Positions 39,478-48,561 of a DNA stretch of 64,000 bases are shown one piece after another (the first letter of the stretch is position 1; each line of letters starts with the position of its first letter). The stretch is taken from NCBI RefSeq assembly GCF_022346605.1, contig NZ_JAKRNT010000011.1, positions 1 to 64,000 on the forward strand, given 5' to 3'. The notes beneath the pieces are model-generated. The model had not been told where the DNA came from and ran no database searches. It saw only the letters and a list, made by a program, of their open reading frames with translations. A program made the translations under genes and the position numbers. The DNA is from Sporosarcina sp. ACRSL (GTDB taxonomy: Bacteria; Bacillota; Bacilli; Bacillales_A; Planococcaceae).

Positions 39478-41414
39478 GTTCCGTCGTGATGGTTGTTGGA
39501 GAAGGATTCTTAGCTGACCGTGTGAGCGAGGATTTATCCACTCAATACGAAGTCATACGCTGTTACGATTTCGAAGAGGGCGTACCAGAAACAACTGATC
39601 TGGTTCTAGTATTGCACGATGCCTTGAATCCCAATCAAAAAAGAACTGAAGAGGTATTGCAGCCAACCGGTATCCCTTGGCTGCGGGGTTTTGTTTCATA
39701 TGGAGAAGGAGTGATTGGGCCACTAGTACGTCCGGAAATACCAGGCTGCTCCCAGTGTGCAGACAAGCGACGTCTCATGGCGGGAAGAGACCGTAAAGAG
39801 ACTTGGGAGATGGGACAGAGACTTGAGGAACATGGTGAAATTTCGAGTGATGCTTGGGCATCGCGTACGGGATTATTGCAAATGGCGCATCTTCTCGAGT
39901 CGGAGGTACAGAGCATACTAAATGGAGATCAGGCTCATTCGGAAGGTCGTGTATGTTTCATCAATCTGAAATCGCTAAAGAGTTCATGGCATTCGTTTCT
40001 TCCTGACTCATTGTGTCCAGTCTGCAGTCAATTACCCGATGATTCACCGGCCACGGCCCGAATTACACTGCAATCTAGTCCGAAAAACAATCCTGACAGT
40101 TACCGTTGTCGTTCCATGGATGAACTGCAAAAGTTTCTAAGCAAGGATTATCTAGATAATCGGACTGGTTTGTTAAATGGTAAAATGTATGACCTTGGGC
40201 TTCCGTTTGCCGATGTAAATGTTAATCTGCCGTTGTTTGGCGGAGACGAGGGTGTAGCAGGCCGAACCCATTCATACAAGATTAGTGAGTCTACGGCTAT
40301 TTTGGAAGGGTTGGAGCGGTACTGTGGTCTGTCCCCAAGTGGAAAACGAACAGTAGTTCATGACAGCTACCGCAATCTGGCAGACCGAGCGCTTAATCCT
40401 CTTAAAGTAGGTGTGCATTCAAAAGAGCAGTATGAGCTGCCTAACTTTCCGTTCAAAGCGTTTAACCCTGATCGTTCCATCGATTGGGTTTGGGGTTATT
40501 CGTTTTTGGAAGAGCGTCCGATTCTGATTCCGGAGTTGCTTGCTTATTATAGTGTGAGTTCTGGTGAAGGATTCATTTATGAAACTTCCAATGGTTGTGC
40601 GGTAGGCGGTAGTTTAGAAGAGGCCATTTTCTACGGTATTATGGAAGTTGTGGAGCGTGATTCGTTCCTGATGACTTGGTACGCAGAGCTGGCACTTCCA
40701 CGTCTTGACCCTTATTCTACCAATGACCAAGAATTAATACTGATGATTGACCGTGTACGGGCGGTTTGTGGGTATGATCTTCATTTTTATAACTCGACGA
40801 TGGAGAACGGGATTCCAAGTGTTATGGTACTGGCGAAAAACAGGAAAAAAACGGGAATGAATATCATTGCTGCGGCAGGTGCTCATCTGGATCCGATACG
40901 TGCGGCGAAAAGCTCGATTCATGAGTTGGCTGGTATGATGCTAATACTTGACGGGAATTTAGAAGCAAACCGGGAGGAGTATTTGCAAATGTTGAAAGAC
41001 TCTTCCTTGGTACGTAAGATGGATCATCATGGGATGTTGTATGGGTTGCCGGAAGCAGAAGAACGCCTACAGTTTTTGTTAGATGAAAATCGGCCATTGC
41101 GAACGTTTGACGAGGAATTCAAATGGGAGGCAGTGCATGTAGACCTTACGGAAGATCTACGGGATATTCTCCAGGCGTTCAGGAGGTTGAACCTCGATGT
41201 AATCGTAGTGGACCAAACGACACCGGAACTCAAACAAAACGGACTATTTTGCGTTAAAGTCCTGATCCCGGGGATGCTGCCGATGACATTCGGTCAACAC
41301 CTTATCCGACTAACAGGGCTTGAGAGAGTGCTGCATGTGCCAATGGAACTTGGATATAAGGAACAACCGCTAACCCTTGAACAGCTCAATCCATATCCGC
41401 ATCCGTTCCCATAA
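39474..41414 (+). CDS. Fused TOMM leader-binding/YcaO cyclodehydratase
   Basis: A 646-residue fused C and D protein that would install azolines on Cys/Ser/Thr using ATP. The N-terminal E1-like part has zinc-type Cys pairs CSQC (92, 95) and CPVC (181, 184). The YcaO domain runs from about residue 240 with THSYKISESTAILEGLERYC and GCAVGGSLEEAIFYGIMEVV followed by ERDSF. The C terminus is the proline-rich PYPHPFP tail that is characteristic of TOMM YcaO enzymes. The start is GTG at 39474 after GGAGGGAGG, coupled to the ThiF-like gene. Confidence 0.92.
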   Translation: MSSVVMVVGEGFLADRVSEDLSTQYEVIRCYDFEEGVPETTDLVLVLHDALNPNQKRTEEVLQPTGIPWLRGFVSYGEGVIGPLVRPEIPGCSQCADKRRLMAGRDRKETWEMGQRLEEHGEISSDAWASRTGLLQMAHLLESEVQSILNGDQAHSEGRVCFINLKSLKSSWHSFLPDSLCPVCSQLPDDSPATARITLQSSPKNNPDSYRCRSMDELQKFLSKDYLDNRTGLLNGKMYDLGLPFADVNVNLPLFGGDEGVAGRTHSYKISESTAILEGLERYCGLSPSGKRTVVHDSYRNLADRALNPLKVGVHSKEQYELPNFPFKAFNPDRSIDWVWGYSFLEERPILIPELLAYYSVSSGEGFIYETSNGCAVGGSLEEAIFYGIMEVVERDSFLMTWYAELALPRLDPYSTNDQELILMIDRVRAVCGYDLHFYNSTMENGIPSVMVLAKNRKKTGMNIIAAAGAHLDPIRAAKSSIHELAGMMLILDGNLEANREEYLQMLKDSSLVRKMDHHGMLYGLPEAEERLQFLLDENRPLRTFDEEFKWEAVHVDLTEDLRDILQAFRRLNLDVIVVDQTTPELKQNGLFCVKVLIPGMLPMTFGQHLIRLTGLERVLHVPMELGYKEQPLTLEQLNPYPHPFP

Positions 41415-41436
41415 CCAGTCGTTAGGAGGTAGGAGG

Positions 41437-43008
41437 ATGAATCTTGAGGCATTTCTGCACAATCTCCATTTTGACATTGACAAAGTAACCCCGCCAGACT
41501 GGGAAGTGGATTGGGGCGATGCACCGCTACCGTATAAGCTCTACCGCGGTTTACCGGTGATTCCGCTTTCTTCGGAAGTACCATTGATGCTTAAAAGGAC
41601 GGAGGTACCTACAAAGCCTGATCAGAGCAAATTCGGTCATTTACTCTGGTATGTATTTGGTCTTACTCAATTTAGCGAGTCAATCATGAACTTGGAATTC
41701 AGCGATCCAGCCATGAACATAATGCAATCGAAACGACGGTTTGTTCCTTCAGGTGGAGCGCTGTATCCCAACGAATTGTACGTGTATTTGAAGATAGAGG
41801 ATTTGCCTGCCGGTGTATACCATTATGATGTTGCACATCACCGCTTAGTGTTGCTGCGCGAAGGAAATTTCGATTCATATATATCCCGGGCACTTGGTAA
41901 TCGCTGTGACCTATCCAATTGTTTTGGAACTGTTTTTGTATCGACAATGTTTTGGAAGAATTTCTTTAAATATAATAACTTTTCCTACCGTCTTCAAGGA
42001 TTGGATGCTGGTGTTCTAATTGGACAATTACTGGAAGTTACAAAATGTTTTGGTTTCGGCTCTTCGGTATACTTCCAGTACCTTGATCGGGCCATCAACC
42101 ATCTCCTTGGGCTTTCCGAACAAGAGGAAAGTGTGTATGCAGTCATTCCGCTATCTGTGGAATTAACAAGCTGCTTCAACAGAAGTAACATAGATGGGGA
42201 GGATACTGCAACTGAATTATGCCAAGAGTTGCCGGCGATTCAGTCTACTCATTACGTTCACTCACGAAGGGTTCTGGAGTTTCCGATGTTAACAAAGATG
42301 AATGAAGCATCTATGTTGGAATCAACGAAATCGTTTCGTCAGATTAAAGAGGAGCACATAAATGACGAGGAACAAATAATGAATTTGCCTTATGTGGAGC
42401 AATTATCGTATGATTTGGCATCGGTCTCCCGAAAGCGATTTTCACCGGACGTAGATTTTGTGTTGGGGAATGTTCGTCAACTTCAGCTTGCCACACTACT
42501 TAAGGGAGCGATGGATTCCTTCTCGTATCAAAATGATTTGGATGGAGTTCAAAAGAATCAGAAGTCCCGCGTCTCCATTTATGGATCTCTGTATAATGTC
42601 GAGGGTATTCCGGACGGTGCCTATCACTATGATAGCGATAGCCATGCGTTACGCCAAGTACAACTCGGAGATCAGCGATTACGGTTACAGCAAGGATTGT
42701 CCGGAAGCAATGTAAATCTGTTTCAAGTACCGCTTTGTTTACAAGTGGTTGGGGACAAAAATTATTACAATACGGAATTGGGATACCGAGGGTACCGAAT
42801 TCAACAAATGGAAGCGGGAATGCTGGTGCAAAGGTTGCTGCTTATCGCGTCATCCCTCGGATTCGGAGGGCACCCACTTCTCGGGTTTGATGTGAACAGT
42901 AGTGATGCTATTTACAAGCTAAATACACAAGGAAAAACAAGCCTTATCCAAATCCCGACAGGTTCATATCGACACCGTCCTTCGTTAAGTGGAGGTCTGC
43001 ATAGCTAA
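41437..43008 (+). CDS. SagB-type tandem nitroreductase (azoline dehydrogenase)
   Basis: A 523-residue protein with two nitroreductase-like halves (about residues 60-250 and 330-510), each with RXXPSGGALYPNELYVY- or GSLYNVEGIPDGAYHYD-type segments and a C-terminal helix ending in SLGFGG-like motifs. SagB proteins use FMN to oxidise azolines to thiazoles or oxazoles. ATG at 41437 follows TTAGGAGGT; an earlier start at 41377 would overlap the YcaO gene and lacks a site. It is the last gene of the cluster. Confidence 0.9.
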   Translation: MNLEAFLHNLHFDIDKVTPPDWEVDWGDAPLPYKLYRGLPVIPLSSEVPLMLKRTEVPTKPDQSKFGHLLWYVFGLTQFSESIMNLEFSDPAMNIMQSKRRFVPSGGALYPNELYVYLKIEDLPAGVYHYDVAHHRLVLLREGNFDSYISRALGNRCDLSNCFGTVFVSTMFWKNFFKYNNFSYRLQGLDAGVLIGQLLEVTKCFGFGSSVYFQYLDRAINHLLGLSEQEESVYAVIPLSVELTSCFNRSNIDGEDTATELCQELPAIQSTHYVHSRRVLEFPMLTKMNEASMLESTKSFRQIKEEHINDEEQIMNLPYVEQLSYDLASVSRKRFSPDVDFVLGNVRQLQLATLLKGAMDSFSYQNDLDGVQKNQKSRVSIYGSLYNVEGIPDGAYHYDSDSHALRQVQLGDQRLRLQQGLSGSNVNLFQVPLCLQVVGDKNYYNTELGYRGYRIQQMEAGMLVQRLLLIASSLGFGGHPLLGFDVNSSDAIYKLNTQGKTSLIQIPTGSYRHRPSLSGGLHS

Positions 43009-43033
43009 GTAAGTGGAAACGCCATCATATGAA

Positions 43034-43079
43034 AAGTGCCAAATACCCAAGGTCTCTAACTCATTGGGTACTGGCACTT
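43034..43079. terminator. Bidirectional terminator between the TOMM cluster and the DHH gene
   Basis: AAGTGCCAAATACCCAA (43034-43050) pairs with TTGGGTACTGGCACTT (43064-43079) with one internal mismatch zone. It lies between convergent genes and is flanked by short A and T runs. Confidence 0.8.
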
Positions 43080-43094
43080 CTCATTGTGTTATAT

Positions 43095-44303
43095 CTAATT
43101 CAAATCGTCCGGTTTTTCATCAGATTTATTAACCCTAATCTGCTCGATTAAATAATTGACAAAAGCATCATCGCGTACAAGCCATGCTTCGTAGTTTCTT
43201 TTGAGGAAACGCTCCGCTTCCTCGAAACTTGTAAAGGTTTGTTCTAACTTACTGTTGTTTTGTTCGATTGCCCATACTTGATCAGTTTCCGGATAGACGA
43301 AAAAGCTCTCTTCCGTTCGGTTTTTATACAAGGAACCGAACGAAGACTGTTTTACATTATAGCGGTTTCGCCGCGCATCTTCCCGTAATGGCTCTAAATG
43401 GAACGTGTCCAGTACAAACTGTTGAAAAGCCTCTTGAGTCAACGAGCATCCAGAAGCTTTCGCATGCCCGCCACCGCCAAAATGCCCGGCAACTTCCGAT
43501 ACGTCTACATGATCATGGATTGTACGAAAACCGACTCGTTTCCCTCCAATATTCAGGATGGCGATGTAATCGAGATGCGGGTATTCTTTGCCGAGTTCAT
43601 TGCCAAGTTCCGAATGGTAAGATTCCGCATAAACAATTCCTGCGAAAAGGTCTCCGTTTTGCGACTGGACAAGTTCCCGTCTTTTCCTTCGAATATACCG
43701 TTCGATTTTATCCTCTTCCATATCAAGTATTTTCTTCTCAAATTCATCAAAGTGGAAATGGTCATCTGGAAGTAGTCGTTCGATCATTTTTTCCTCGAAT
43801 TCATCAATCGTAATTAGGAAAAAGAGAGCATTGAGTCGCTGTGCAGACTGATTATTATTTTTCTCCCATTCCCATGTATCATACTGTCTGACGAGCTCGA
43901 CAAATTCGGCTATCGCGTCAGAAGGCTCTAATAACTGATGTGTCACCAGATAGTCATAGAATAGAGAAGTTGCCGACGTTAGTTTTCCTTCGTTATCCTC
44001 AACGACAACATGACCCCATTCATACTCATTAAAGTGCAGCGCCGTTTTGTGGTGATCAATCAATTGAATCTTTCCGCCATCTTGATAAAACGTCTCTAGT
44101 CTTTCTTCATTTTCTTCATTGACCGACAAATCCGTAATAAACAGAAATGTTTCCTGATCATCATTTCCCAAAAACCACTCCACTTCTCGGTCAAGACCGG
44201 AAACGGAATTATAGCGAACTTTCACTTGCTTCCCAAAGGCAAGCTTCGCTAAAATCCCACAACCTACACCATCCAAGTCATTATGAGACAACAATTTATA
44301 CAT
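43095..44303 (-). CDS. DHH family phosphoesterase (NrnB-like oligoribonuclease)
   Basis: A 402-residue DHH/DHHA1 phosphoesterase. The N-terminal motif SHNDLDGVGCG, the metal motif LIDHHKTALHF and the DHHA1 motif GHFGGGGHAKASGC are intact. It resembles NrnB of Bacillus subtilis, which degrades short RNAs from the 3' end and cyclic mononucleotides, but the exact substrate is inferred. ATG at 44303 follows AAGGAGTGAATGAC; the longer frame to 44351 has no ribosome binding site. Confidence 0.82.
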   Translation of the reverse strand: MYKLLSHNDLDGVGCGILAKLAFGKQVKVRYNSVSGLDREVEWFLGNDDQETFLFITDLSVNEENEERLETFYQDGGKIQLIDHHKTALHFNEYEWGHVVVEDNEGKLTSATSLFYDYLVTHQLLEPSDAIAEFVELVRQYDTWEWEKNNNQSAQRLNALFFLITIDEFEEKMIERLLPDDHFHFDEFEKKILDMEEDKIERYIRRKRRELVQSQNGDLFAGIVYAESYHSELGNELGKEYPHLDYIAILNIGGKRVGFRTIHDHVDVSEVAGHFGGGGHAKASGCSLTQEAFQQFVLDTFHLEPLREDARRNRYNVKQSSFGSLYKNRTEESFFVYPETDQVWAIEQNNSKLEQTFTSFEEAERFLKRNYEAWLVRDDAFVNYLIEQIRVNKSDEKPDDLN

Positions 44304-44356
44304 GTCATTCACTCCTTGAAAGACAGTATAGTCAAATTGTGTTGGTGACAATCATC

Positions 44357-44383
44357 AAAAAAACCCTCGATTAACGAGGGTTT
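44357..44383 (-). terminator. Terminator of the oligopeptidase gene
   Basis: AAACCCTCG (44361-44369) pairs with CGAGGGTTT (44375-44383). On the minus strand the T run corresponds to AAAAAAA at 44357-44363. The stop codon of the minus-strand gene lies in the hairpin loop. Confidence 0.85.
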
Positions 44384-46437
44384 GGAATTTCTGCAGTAAC
44401 ACCGAGCCTATCCAAAATGAATGCATAGCATTCCGCAGCTTCCTTCAAATGATTGAAACGGCCCGATTTGCCGAAATGGCCGGCGCCCATATTTGTTTTC
44501 ATGACAAGCGTGTTCTCATCGGTTTTTAAAGCTCTCAGACGAGCAACCCATTTCGCTGGTTCCCAATAGCCGACACGTGGATCGTTTATTCCGGTCGTAA
44601 TATACATATGCGGGTAGTCTTTCGCTTCCACGTTGTCGTAAGGGCTATAGGACTTCATATAGAAATAGTCCTCTTTCGTCCGTGGATCGCCCCATTCATC
44701 CCATTCCAGTGTGGTGAGGGGAATCGTCGTGTCGAGCATTGTCGTGACGACATCGACAAAGGGCACTGCCGGAACGATGACCTTAAACAGTTCTCCTGCC
44801 ATGTTGGCGACTGCGCCTACGAGCAATCCTCCTGCACTGCCTCCGCGAGCTGCTAGTAGGCTAGGGGTTGTGTAACCCTCGTCAATAAGATGTTTCGCTG
44901 CAGCGATAAAATCGGTAAACGTGTTTCGCTTGTTTTGCATTTTTCCGTCTTCATACCAATGCCGTCCCATTTCAGAACCGCCGCGCACTTGCGCTGTCAC
45001 AAATACAATTCCTTTTTCCAAGAGCGGAAGACGATACGGATCAAAATGCGGATTGCTGTTTGCTCCATACGATCCATACCCATACAATATCAACGGCGCA
45101 GGCCCAGCATCGAGCGCCCCTTCTCGGTAAACGATTGTCATCGGTACGTTGACGCCATCCTCGGCTTTAGCCCATAACTGCTCTTGACGGAAGCGGGAAG
45201 AGTCATATTCACCACTGACAGGAGCAACTTGCAAAAGTTGCTTCTCCCCGGTGAGCAGACCGAGCCCGTACGTAGTTTTTGGTGTGAGCAAAGACTCGTA
45301 TTGGATCAATACCTCTTCTGTCTCGTAGGCTTGGTCATCCAAAATTGACACTGTATAGAGGGATTCGTCCCATTCAATCTGCTGTAACTCACCATCTTGC
45401 AATACCCAGATTTGCGTCAAACCATTTTCCCGGCCAGCGACAAGTAATTTGTCACGGAATGGGTATACACCTTGAAGATAGCGGTTCTCATTATATGCCA
45501 CTACGTTTGTCCGCGCATGAAAATCATCGAGAGGACAACGAAGCAGCTGGAAGTTCAGTGCATCTTCGTTTGTCAGGATGAGCAATTCATCTTCCCAATG
45601 CTCGACATCATATTTGATCCCATCACGCCGGGCATCAAACAACTGTAAAGGCGCTAACGGCGAATCTGCATCTAATAGGCGAATTTCACTCGTTGTTTTC
45701 GAGGAGGAATGCACAAAGATAAATTTCCCGCTTTGCGATTTTGAAATGAATAGTGTAAACGTATCGTCCTTTTCTTCATAGATCAGCTCATCTCTTTCCG
45801 TGTCACTCCCTAAACGATGCCTCCATAGCCTGCAAGGCCGCTGATTGTCATCAACAGTAATATAAAAAATATAGTCAGCGGTCCGGCTCCACTCTACACT
45901 GCCATACAAAAACACATCCGGTATCCGATCAGGTAAAAGCTCACCTGTTCCAATATCTTTCACGTAGATCGTATACCGATCCGTGCCGTCACGATTTTCC
46001 AAATAAGCGAGGCGGTTATGATCGTTGGTCAATCGCGACACCGTGACGCTTAAGTAATCGTCTTCCTCCGCTAATTCATTCAGGTCGAGCACCACTTCCT
46101 CCGGCACATTGTGCAAGGACTCGCGGCTTGCTGCTTTCTTCCGTGCAAATATCGGATATTGTTTGTTTTTATCCAAACGAGAATAGTAGAAGAATTGTCC
46201 ATGCTGCACAGGCACTTTCACTTCCGTATCGGGAACACGTTCAACCATGCTTTCATAAATCTGTTCGGTTTGTTCCTCGAGGGGACGCATAATTTCATCG
46301 TAATACCGATTTTCTTCCTCTAAATACTGGATGACTTCCGGATTGGTGCGATCCTTCAGCCAATAATAGTCGTCTTCCCGCGCATCGCCATGCAATTTAT
46401 GGGGATGGGGAATGCGTTTTGCTACAGGTGGCTTCAT
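44371..46437 (-). CDS. Oligopeptidase B-like S9 family serine peptidase
   Basis: A 688-residue prolyl oligopeptidase-family peptidase, PtrB type. An N-terminal seven-bladed propeller is preceded by the typical HGDAREDDYYWLKDR segment. The alpha/beta hydrolase domain has catalytic Ser in RGGSAGGLLVGAV, Asp in GINDPRVGYWEPAKW and His in MGAGHFGKSG. The family cleaves short peptides after basic residues. ATG at 46437 follows AAAGGAGGGGCTCAAAT. A single-gene unit. Confidence 0.92.
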   Translation of the reverse strand: MKPPVAKRIPHPHKLHGDAREDDYYWLKDRTNPEVIQYLEEENRYYDEIMRPLEEQTEQIYESMVERVPDTEVKVPVQHGQFFYYSRLDKNKQYPIFARKKAASRESLHNVPEEVVLDLNELAEEDDYLSVTVSRLTNDHNRLAYLENRDGTDRYTIYVKDIGTGELLPDRIPDVFLYGSVEWSRTADYIFYITVDDNQRPCRLWRHRLGSDTERDELIYEEKDDTFTLFISKSQSGKFIFVHSSSKTTSEIRLLDADSPLAPLQLFDARRDGIKYDVEHWEDELLILTNEDALNFQLLRCPLDDFHARTNVVAYNENRYLQGVYPFRDKLLVAGRENGLTQIWVLQDGELQQIEWDESLYTVSILDDQAYETEEVLIQYESLLTPKTTYGLGLLTGEKQLLQVAPVSGEYDSSRFRQEQLWAKAEDGVNVPMTIVYREGALDAGPAPLILYGYGSYGANSNPHFDPYRLPLLEKGIVFVTAQVRGGSEMGRHWYEDGKMQNKRNTFTDFIAAAKHLIDEGYTTPSLLAARGGSAGGLLVGAVANMAGELFKVIVPAVPFVDVVTTMLDTTIPLTTLEWDEWGDPRTKEDYFYMKSYSPYDNVEAKDYPHMYITTGINDPRVGYWEPAKWVARLRALKTDENTLVMKTNMGAGHFGKSGRFNHLKEAAECYAFILDRLGVTAEIPNPR

Positions 46438-46657
46438 ATTTGAGCCCCTCCTTTCCTTTATACATATGACTTTCGTGACATTCCTTGGAAAGTCCTCTTT
46501 TATTTCGAAAGTGGAAATATTTTTTATTATAAGTAAACGATTGCGAAATTAGATTAGTTTGATTGAAAAAGGGAAGGAATAAATAAAGAAATCAAACGAT
46601 CAAGAAGGAATTCCAAAAAGATCTATATATCGTAGAATTCAGAAAGTGTAAATAGAA

Positions 46658-46716
46658 TTTACAAAACCTTTACAATAACACCTATTAAAATTTACAAATG
46701 GGCATTATTATTTACA
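46658..46716 (+). promoter_or_regulatory. Pho boxes and promoter region of the pst operon
   Basis: TTTACA occurs at 46658-46663, 46669-46674 and 46691-46696, all on an 11-bp grid, with a degenerate member (ACCTAT) at 46680-46685. Another TTTACA is at 46711-46716. Tandem TT(A/T/C)ACA repeats every 11 bp are the PhoP binding site of Bacillus Pho regulon promoters. They lie about 50-90 bp before pstS, so induction by phosphate starvation through PhoPR is expected. Confidence 0.85.
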
Positions 46717-46748
46717 TTGGGTCAACAATTCATGCCGGAGGGACAACT

Positions 46749-47591
46749 ATGAAATTAATTAGGCAAGTAACGAAAGGATTATTGGTTATTTCTTTAGCCG
46801 TTGTATTAGCTGCTTGCGGCAACAATGACGAGGGAGGTACCAAAGCTTCAAAAGAAGGTGTACCGACAATTGCTATTTCCGGATCTACATCTGTAGGACC
46901 GTTAGCTGAAAAATTAGCATATAAATATGAAGAGACCAAGGATGTTAAAATAGAAATTAATCAGATCGGATCTTCAGCGGGGATCACAAATGCAATCAAT
47001 GGGGTTTCTGAAATCGGTATGGCCTCCCGCGATTTAAAACAGGAAGAGATCGAAAGCGGATTGAAAGAAACAATTATTGCTTTCGATGGCATTGTAGTAG
47101 TCACCCATCCGACGAACAAAGTGAAAGATCTCACGTTGGAAGAAGTGAAGAAAATATTCACTGGTGAGGTGACGAACTGGAAAGAGCTTGGCGGAGATGA
47201 TATGGAAATTGTCGTTGTTTCTCGCGAAGATGGCTCAGGTTCACGTGATGCATTCCAGGAAATCGTAGACTACTCGTCAGGGGAGTTAGTTAGAAGTGCC
47301 ATTATCGCAAGTGGAAACGGAAATATTAAAACGACTGTTGCAACAAATAAACATGCAGTTGGTTTTGTTTCCTTCGAATATGTGGATGAGTCTATTTCAA
47401 CGTTGGACATTAATGGCGTGGAAGCAACACCGGATCATGTTCTGAACCAAACATATCAACTAGCACGTCCATTCTTGTTTGTTCACAAGGAAGAAAATTT
47501 AACAGAGGCAGGACAACAATTTATTGATTTCATTTTAAGTTCAGATGGACAAGCCATTGTTGCTGAAACTGGTGCGATTCCAGTTAAGTAA
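46749..47591 (+). CDS. pstS: Phosphate ABC transporter substrate-binding lipoprotein PstS
   Basis: A 280-residue lipoprotein with lipobox LAAC. The mature domain has the phosphate-binding signatures ISGSTSVGPLAEKL, GSSAGI and EDGSGSRDAF. It binds extracellular phosphate for PstCAB. ATG at 46749 follows CGGAGGGAC; the longer frame from 46698 runs into the Pho-box region. First gene of pstSCAB-phoU. Confidence 0.95.
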   Translation: MKLIRQVTKGLLVISLAVVLAACGNNDEGGTKASKEGVPTIAISGSTSVGPLAEKLAYKYEETKDVKIEINQIGSSAGITNAINGVSEIGMASRDLKQEEIESGLKETIIAFDGIVVVTHPTNKVKDLTLEEVKKIFTGEVTNWKELGGDDMEIVVVSREDGSGSRDAFQEIVDYSSGELVRSAIIASGNGNIKTTVATNKHAVGFVSFEYVDESISTLDINGVEATPDHVLNQTYQLARPFLFVHKEENLTEAGQQFIDFILSSDGQAIVAETGAIPVK

Positions 47592-47645
47592 TTTGTTATT
47601 TACACTTACATCTGCCATGAATAGTTATCTTGGAGGAATGCAATC

Positions 47646-48560
47646 ATGACAAGCCCACCTATTGAAAACCAAAATATAGGTAACGGTAAATCAAATAGAA
47701 GTAAATATATATTGGAAAGCTTATCATCAAAGCTTTTCTTATTCTGTGCGCTATTATCAGTGTTCAGTTTGTTGTTAATCGTCGGCTTTGTATTTTATAG
47801 AGGTTCTCATCCGTTCATAGCAGAGGGCTACAGCTTCTTGGATTTCATCTTTGGCGTAGATTGGGTGCCGAGTGAAGATAAATTCGGTATCTTCCCAATG
47901 ATTGTCGCTTCCATTTATGCAACAATTGGTGCATTGATCATAGGCGTGCCCATTGGATTGTTCACAGCAATCTTCCTATCGGAAATCGCGCCAAAGCGGT
48001 TTGCGAAAATCATTTCGCCAGCAGTACAGTTGCTAGCAGGAATTCCATCTGTTTTATATGGTGTTTTTGGACTAGCGATCATCGTGCCGTTTTTGCAAAA
48101 TAACTTAGGTTTAGCGAAAGGGCAAAGCTTGATAGCAGTCATTATCGTATTAGCGATCATGATGCTTCCGACAATTGTGACGGTAGCTGAAACGGCGATC
48201 CGTGCTGTTCCAAGAACATATCGTGAAGGTTCTTTGGCACTTGGTGCTTCCGAAATCGGCACCATTTTTAAAGTAGTCGTACCAGCAGCGAAGTCCGGAA
48301 TTATGGCAGCCGTTGTTTTAGGTTTAGGACGAGCGATCGGTGAGACGATGGCAGTTATTTTAATAGCAGGAAACAGTTTGATCATTCCTACAAGCTTGAC
48401 AGACAGTGTCCGCCCGTTGACAACAAATATTGCATTGGAAATGGGTTATGCTGCAGGTGTCCATCAAGAAATGTTGTTCGCAACAGGGATTGTATTGTTC
48501 TCCTTCATCTTGATTTTGAATTTCGTTTTGGCAAAAATCAGTGCAAGGGGTGCTAACTAA
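47646..48560 (+). CDS. pstC: Phosphate ABC transporter permease PstC
   Basis: A 304-residue membrane protein with six or more helices and the ABC permease EAA-type loop (RTYREGSLALGASEIGTIFK) near residue 190. It shows family-typical GIPSVLYGVFGLAII and GRAIGETMAV. ATG at 47646 follows TTGGAGGAATGCAATC. It forms the permease heterodimer with PstA. Confidence 0.94.
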   Translation: MTSPPIENQNIGNGKSNRSKYILESLSSKLFLFCALLSVFSLLLIVGFVFYRGSHPFIAEGYSFLDFIFGVDWVPSEDKFGIFPMIVASIYATIGALIIGVPIGLFTAIFLSEIAPKRFAKIISPAVQLLAGIPSVLYGVFGLAIIVPFLQNNLGLAKGQSLIAVIIVLAIMMLPTIVTVAETAIRAVPRTYREGSLALGASEIGTIFKVVVPAAKSGIMAAVVLGLGRAIGETMAVILIAGNSLIIPTSLTDSVRPLTTNIALEMGYAAGVHQEMLFATGIVLFSFILILNFVLAKISARGAN

Positions 48561-48561
48561 G

